Assembly (NCBI GenBank): GCA_937904375.1
Contig: CALDIG010000215.1
Span: forward strand, 1-18,187
Direction of reading: 5' to 3'
DNA: 18,187 bases
Source of the DNA: an uncultured Prevotellaceae bacterium
GTDB lineage: Bacteria > Bacteroidota > Bacteroidia > Bacteroidales > Muribaculaceae
The position numbers and the translations under genes are program-made. The notes below the pieces were generated by a model, which saw only the letters and a list, made by a program, of their open reading frames with translations, was not told where the DNA came from and ran no database searches. Shown in pieces: positions 15,220 to 18,187 of this stretch; position 1 is the first letter of the stretch; the number at the start of each line of letters is the position of its first letter.

Positions 15220-16644
15220 ATGAAACTGATAGCGCGCGACAGAGAGATTGAGAATCTCACTCAATACTACAACAGTAAGCAAAGCGAGTTTGTCGCATTG
15301 TATGGACGTAGGCGTGTGGGAAAGACTTTCCTCATTCGCAATTATTTTAACGACCAATTTGCTTTTTTTGTCACAGGAATCATAGAGGGCAATAAAAAAG
15401 AGCAAATGACTGTGTTCCATCAGGCGTTAACTCAATATGGTTATACTGGTGATGCAGCAAATAACTGGCTGGAGGCTTTTGCTCAACTTGCACAGTTGCT
15501 GAAACAAAAGAAGCGCACTACAAAAAAACGCTTGGTAGTGTTTATTGATGAACTTCCATGCTTTGACACAAAAAATTCAGGTTTTGTGAGAGCGCTTGGA
15601 CACTTTTGGAACACAACGGGTGTTGCAATGGACCGCTTAATGCTAATTGTTTGTGGCTCAGCAACGTCATGGATGATTAATAAAGTAGTAAATAATCATG
15701 GCGGGCTGCATAACCGCATAACACACACGATGCATTTGAAGCCTTTCACTTTATTCCAGACAGAGCAATATGTGCGAGCCAAACGAAGCACCTGGGACAG
15801 AATGTCGATACTTCAAATGTATATGGCTCTTGGTGGAATACCTTTTTATCTGAGCAAGATAGATTTTGATCAAAGTGCTACAGATAATATTGATAGACTG
15901 CTTTTTGCTGAAAATGGTGATTTTAGAAATGAGTATCATCGTTTATTCCAATCTCTTTATCGTCATCCCGAGGTTTATATGGATGTCATTAGGTTATTGT
16001 CAGATAACAAAAAAGGTCTCACACGCAAGCAAATAGCCGACATCCTGAGCATTCCCAACAACGGTCATTTGAGTCAGGTGTTAAGCGACTTGGCACATTG
16101 TGATTTTATTAGGGCCTATGGCAATGGCAAGAAACTCAACCAAATGATTTATCAGGTGATAGATTTTTACACTTTGTTCTATAACCAATTTCTTGCAAAG
16201 CGTATCACTGACCAGCATTATTGGCGCAATCATCTTGGCACACCCAAACAAAATACCTGGTATGGGTTCACATTTGAACGAGTGTGCCAATGTCATATTA
16301 ATCAAATTATTCGTGCTCTACATCTAGATTCCATTCATGTTGAATACTACTCTTGGAGAAGCAGGGAATCAACTCCAGGTGCGCAAATCGACTTGATTAT
16401 TGACCGTGCCGATGGCATAATAACGATGTGTGAGATTAAGTATAGCAAAACACAATACACGCTTACTAAGGCTGAATATGACAAAATTCTAAACCGCATT
16501 GAATGTTTCATGCGTGAGACACATAGTCGGAAAGGTATTCAAACTGTCGTTGTCACTACCCAAGGATTAAAGCCTCATGGATATGCCGAAATTGCTTCAA
16601 AATCAATCTGTCTTGATGACTTGTTTGAGCACTCAAACAATTGA
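15220..16644 (+). CDS. Arch_ATPase-type AAA ATPase with DUF234-like C-terminus
   Basis: A 474-residue P-loop ATPase of the archaeal-type ATPase family (PF01637-like). Walker A GRRRVGKT (29-36), Walker B LVVFIDELPC (105-114), a CGSATSWM sensor region (145-152), a winged-helix segment (about 266-300), then a DUF234-like region with a PD-(D/E)xK-like pattern: D391 in QIDLIIDR and E405-x-K407 in MCEIKYS. The ATG at 15220 fits the usual family opening (L-I-x-R-x-x-E). Codon use is more AT-rich than the flanking envelope genes. The gene is bracketed by two copies of one hairpin repeat. A decayed relative lies at 8655-9044. Function in bacteria is unknown; mobile or defence-related roles are possible but unproven. 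Confidence 0.87.
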   Translation: MKLIARDREIENLTQYYNSKQSEFVALYGRRRVGKTFLIRNYFNDQFAFFVTGIIEGNKKEQMTVFHQALTQYGYTGDAANNWLEAFAQLAQLLKQKKRTTKKRLVVFIDELPCFDTKNSGFVRALGHFWNTTGVAMDRLMLIVCGSATSWMINKVVNNHGGLHNRITHTMHLKPFTLFQTEQYVRAKRSTWDRMSILQMYMALGGIPFYLSKIDFDQSATDNIDRLLFAENGDFRNEYHRLFQSLYRHPEVYMDVIRLLSDNKKGLTRKQIADILSIPNNGHLSQVLSDLAHCDFIRAYGNGKKLNQMIYQVIDFYTLFYNQFLAKRITDQHYWRNHLGTPKQNTWYGFTFERVCQCHINQIIRALHLDSIHVEYYSWRSRESTPGAQIDLIIDRADGIITMCEIKYSKTQYTLTKAEYDKILNRIECFMRETHSRKGIQTVVVTTQGLKPHGYAEIASKSICLDDLFEHSNN

Positions 16645-16676
16645 CACAAAGCGGAATTGTTGTTTGTAATACAATT

Positions 16677-16725
16677 CACAAGTGGGCTAAAGTGCCAAAA
16701 AAAATCGCACTTTAGCCCACTTGTG
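16677..16725. repeat. Downstream hairpin repeat flanking the DUF234 ATPase
   Basis: A perfect 19-bp stem: CACAAGTGGGCTAAAGTGC (16677-16695) with its complement at 16707-16725, loop of 11 bases rich in A. It lies 32 bases after the ATPase stop and 15 bases beyond the stop of the converging TonB-domain gene. Unlike the upstream copy it has no T-run after it, so a terminator role is less clear. The two outermost pairs differ from the upstream copy on both strands, keeping the stem. Confidence 0.93.
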
Positions 16726-16740
16726 ATGAAAATAGAGTGT

Positions 16741-17181
16741 TTAATCTTCTTCGTTAACGGGTTGAAGCTTGAAGGTTACAGGTACAACGTACCACACCCT
16801 TACTGGTTCTCCAACGGCGTTGCGGCCAGGCTCGAATTTTGGCAACATCTTGACAACGCGCACTGCCTCTTTGTCGAAATCAGGGTCAAGTCCGCGAGCA
16901 ACCTTCACTTCGCCTACAGAGCCGTCTTTCTCAACAACAAACTGAACGACAACCTTGCCCTGAATGCATCCGCAGGTTTGGGGCCAACGCAGATTGTCGT
17001 ATATGAAGCGCATCAGAGCGGCATCGCCACCCGGGAACGAAGGCATGTGGGCGGCACTCTTGAACACGTCATCACTATCTGATAGTGTGGTGGCAGTTGA
17101 AGAAACTGATGAGGCGATAATGGCCACGGCACAAAGCATATATACTACCAATCGGACGAGTTTGTTGAAAGTAGTATTCAT
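16741..17181 (-). CDS. TonB C-terminal-domain protein, short form
   Basis: A 146-residue protein with one N-terminal hydrophobic segment (about 8-28) followed directly by a TonB C-terminal domain (about 45-140): FPGGDAALMRFIYDNLRWP (49-67), G-K-V-V-V-Q-F-V-V-E-K-D-G (75-87), and AVRVVKMLPKFEPGR (106-120) with YVVPVTF (131-137). TonB family proteins pass energy to, or contact, outer-membrane receptors. The usual Pro-rich spacer that spans the periplasm is missing, so it may act as a small periplasmic partner rather than a full energy transducer. The ATG at 17181 is chosen because the hydrophobic segment starts there; it follows the lipoprotein stop by 13 bases. Third gene of the meaB operon. 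Confidence 0.85.
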   Translation of the reverse strand: MNTTFNKLVRLVVYMLCAVAIIASSVSSTATTLSDSDDVFKSAAHMPSFPGGDAALMRFIYDNLRWPQTCGCIQGKVVVQFVVEKDGSVGEVKVARGLDPDFDKEAVRVVKMLPKFEPGRNAVGEPVRVWYVVPVTFKLQPVNEED

Positions 17182-17194
17182 AATAATTAAATTA

Positions 17195-17707
17195 TTACAA
17201 TCGAGGACGGTTGGTGCCGGGTCCGGTGTATTGGATGCCGGCGTTTTCGAGGTCTTGGCGGGTGACGCGCTGGAACACCACGTAGCTGGGCTCGTTGCGG
17301 TCAACTACGACGGCTGTGAATGGTCGCATGGTATAGCTTGTGCTGTGCCCCTCGTCAATGATGTAGGAGAAATAAAGTCGGTCACCGTTTCTCCTCAACA
17401 GTGCCGTCTCGATGGTTGTCTGACGGTTGGTCTCAGGTAAAATCACGGCAATCACGAACTGGTGACGGAAGTCTATGCTGGTGGGCTGACCATTGCGTCC
17501 CATCACTGCCGCATCGCCAAACACGCTCTCAAAATCTTGCTGATTTTGGATCACGAGTTTGTGAGTTCCATCACGGAAATTGTTGTTGACATAGTAGTTA
17601 TTGATGCGGCTGTAGTTGGCAGTCACTCCGTTAAGATTCACGGCGCACGATGAGAGCAAGCCTACCATCGCCATAATTGCTAAAGAGAGGAATATTGTCT
17701 TTTTCAT
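17195..17707 (-). CDS. Putative lipoprotein, possibly PrcB-like
   Basis: A 170-residue predicted lipoprotein. The signal sequence MKKTIFLSLAIMAMVGLLSSC ends in a lipobox (LSSC, lipidated C21). The mature part begins with an Asn/Tyr-rich stretch (about 25-45) and continues with a compact beta-rich domain (about 50-155). The order 'IQNQQDFESVFG', 'IDFRHQFVIAVILPE', 'AVVVDR' resembles PrcB_C-type domains, but I am not certain. It sits between meaB (15 bases before) and the TonB-domain gene (13 bases after), transcribed together. Role unknown. Confidence 0.7.
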   Translation of the reverse strand: MKKTIFLSLAIMAMVGLLSSCAVNLNGVTANYSRINNYYVNNNFRDGTHKLVIQNQQDFESVFGDAAVMGRNGQPTSIDFRHQFVIAVILPETNRQTTIETALLRRNGDRLYFSYIIDEGHSTSYTMRPFTAVVVDRNEPSYVVFQRVTRQDLENAGIQYTGPGTNRPRL

Positions 17708-17722
17708 GTTGTATAAATGTGA

Positions 17723-18187
17723 TTAGTGATTTGACATCAGTTTATCGTAGTAGAAATTCAGCACGTCGGTGGCGGCAACGAAGGAGGACTGCTGGTTGTG
17801 CAGCACCATATCCTGCTTGAGCTGCAGCAGGCGTTCCACTTCGGGGTCATTGTAGAAGCGCGACTTGAGCTGCTCGTTGATGGTCTCATACATCCAGTAT
17901 TTCTCCTGCTGGCTTCGCTTGCGGGCGAAGTAACCGTTCTTTCTCACATGGTCGAAATAGCGGTCAATCATGTCCCACACCTCGTCGATGCCTAGCTCGT
18001 AGTAGCCTGAGTAGCAGAGCACTTCGGGAGTCCACTTGCTGGGAGGCAGGGGGAAGAGATGCAGCGCGTTGCGGAACTGCGCCGCGGCAAGGTTGGCGCG
18101 CTCTATGTTGTCGCCGTCGGCTTTGTTGATGACGATGCCGTCGGCCATCTCCATGATGCCGCGCTTGATGCCTTGCAGCTCGTCGCC
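17723..18187 (-). CDS. meaB: MeaB GTPase, C-terminal part (cut by window edge)
   Basis: The last 154 residues of a MeaB/ArgK-type G3E GTPase, which protects methylmalonyl-CoA mutase and gates its B12 cofactor in the propionate/methylmalonyl-CoA pathway. Reading on the minus strand from the window end gives GDELQGIKRGIMEMADGIVINKADGDN, in which NKAD (residues 21-24 of the visible part) is the G4 guanine-specificity motif. Further on, CYSGYYELGIDEVWDMI is a conserved MeaB segment, and the end is the helical dimerisation arm. The N-terminal Walker A and the start codon lie outside the window. It is the first visible gene of an operon with a lipoprotein and a TonB-domain protein. Confidence 0.9.
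   Translation of the reverse strand, partial: GDELQGIKRGIMEMADGIVINKADGDNIERANLAAAQFRNALHLFPLPPSKWTPEVLCYSGYYELGIDEVWDMIDRYFDHVRKNGYFARKRSQQEKYWMYETINEQLKSRFYNDPEVERLLQLKQDMVLHNQQSSFVAATDVLNFYYDKLMSNH

Noticed and set aside
12575..16725. Insertion sequence or composite transposon spanning the two ATPases
   Set aside because: No transposase or integrase is present, the two ATPases have different flanking repeats, and an ordinary LD-carboxypeptidase gene lies between them.
16677..16725. Bidirectional terminator between converging genes
   Set aside because: The stem is excellent but there is no T-run after it in either direction; kept as a repeat element instead.

Overview
The window reads as a chromosomal segment of a Bacteroidales bacterium (Prevotella/Muribaculum-like; the genus cannot be fixed from this). 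Evidence: TAnnTTTG-type -7 promoter elements with TTG about 19-20 bases upstream, very AT-rich leaders without clear Shine-Dalgarno sites, a PafA-type alkaline phosphatase, a short TonB C-terminal-domain protein, a tandem LAB_N membrane protein, a large TPR protein paired with an outer-membrane barrel, and MeaB.

Layout. Positions 1-2877 hold two leftward genes: a secreted PafA-like phosphatase, and upstream of it a zinc-ribbon membrane protein rich in Pro, Met and Gln. After a 268-base AT-rich divergent intergenic region, a rightward pair follows (3146-8079): an exported 1005-residue TPR protein and a 622-residue outer-membrane barrel. A strong terminator then sits just before a GNAT acetyltransferase (8145-8651). 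Directly behind it lies a frameshifted remnant of an AAA-ATPase/nuclease-like gene (8655-9044). A leftward tandem-LAB_N membrane protein (9204-9827) is divergent from a rightward NatA/NatB-type ABC exporter (10060-12502), whose two genes are separated by 232 bases containing a 7-unit heptamer repeat.

From 12575 to 16725 two ATPase genes alternate with a housekeeping gene: a leftward DUF4143-type AAA ATPase (12638-13762), an exported S66 LD-carboxypeptidase (13968-15044), and a rightward Arch_ATPase/DUF234-type ATPase (15220-16644). The window closes with a leftward operon of meaB (cut by the window edge), a lipoprotein and a TonB-domain protein.

Most notable: each intact ATPase gene is bracketed by its own pair of same-orientation repeats. 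The DUF4143 gene lies between 48-bp direct repeats (45/48 identical) set within about 62 bp of homology. The DUF234 gene lies between two near-identical 45-bp hairpins (44/45) whose outer base pairs differ in a compensatory way. In both cases the upstream copy overlaps or touches the promoter. With the decayed third copy, which is followed by a different short repeat pair, this suggests that these P-loop/PD-(D/E)xK-like genes travel as, or are controlled through, repeat-bounded cassettes. That is inference. What is directly visible is the repeat placement, the motifs and the decay.

The remaining genes are ordinary envelope and transport functions: phosphate release, peptidoglycan turnover, export, outer-membrane assembly or uptake, and energy transduction.
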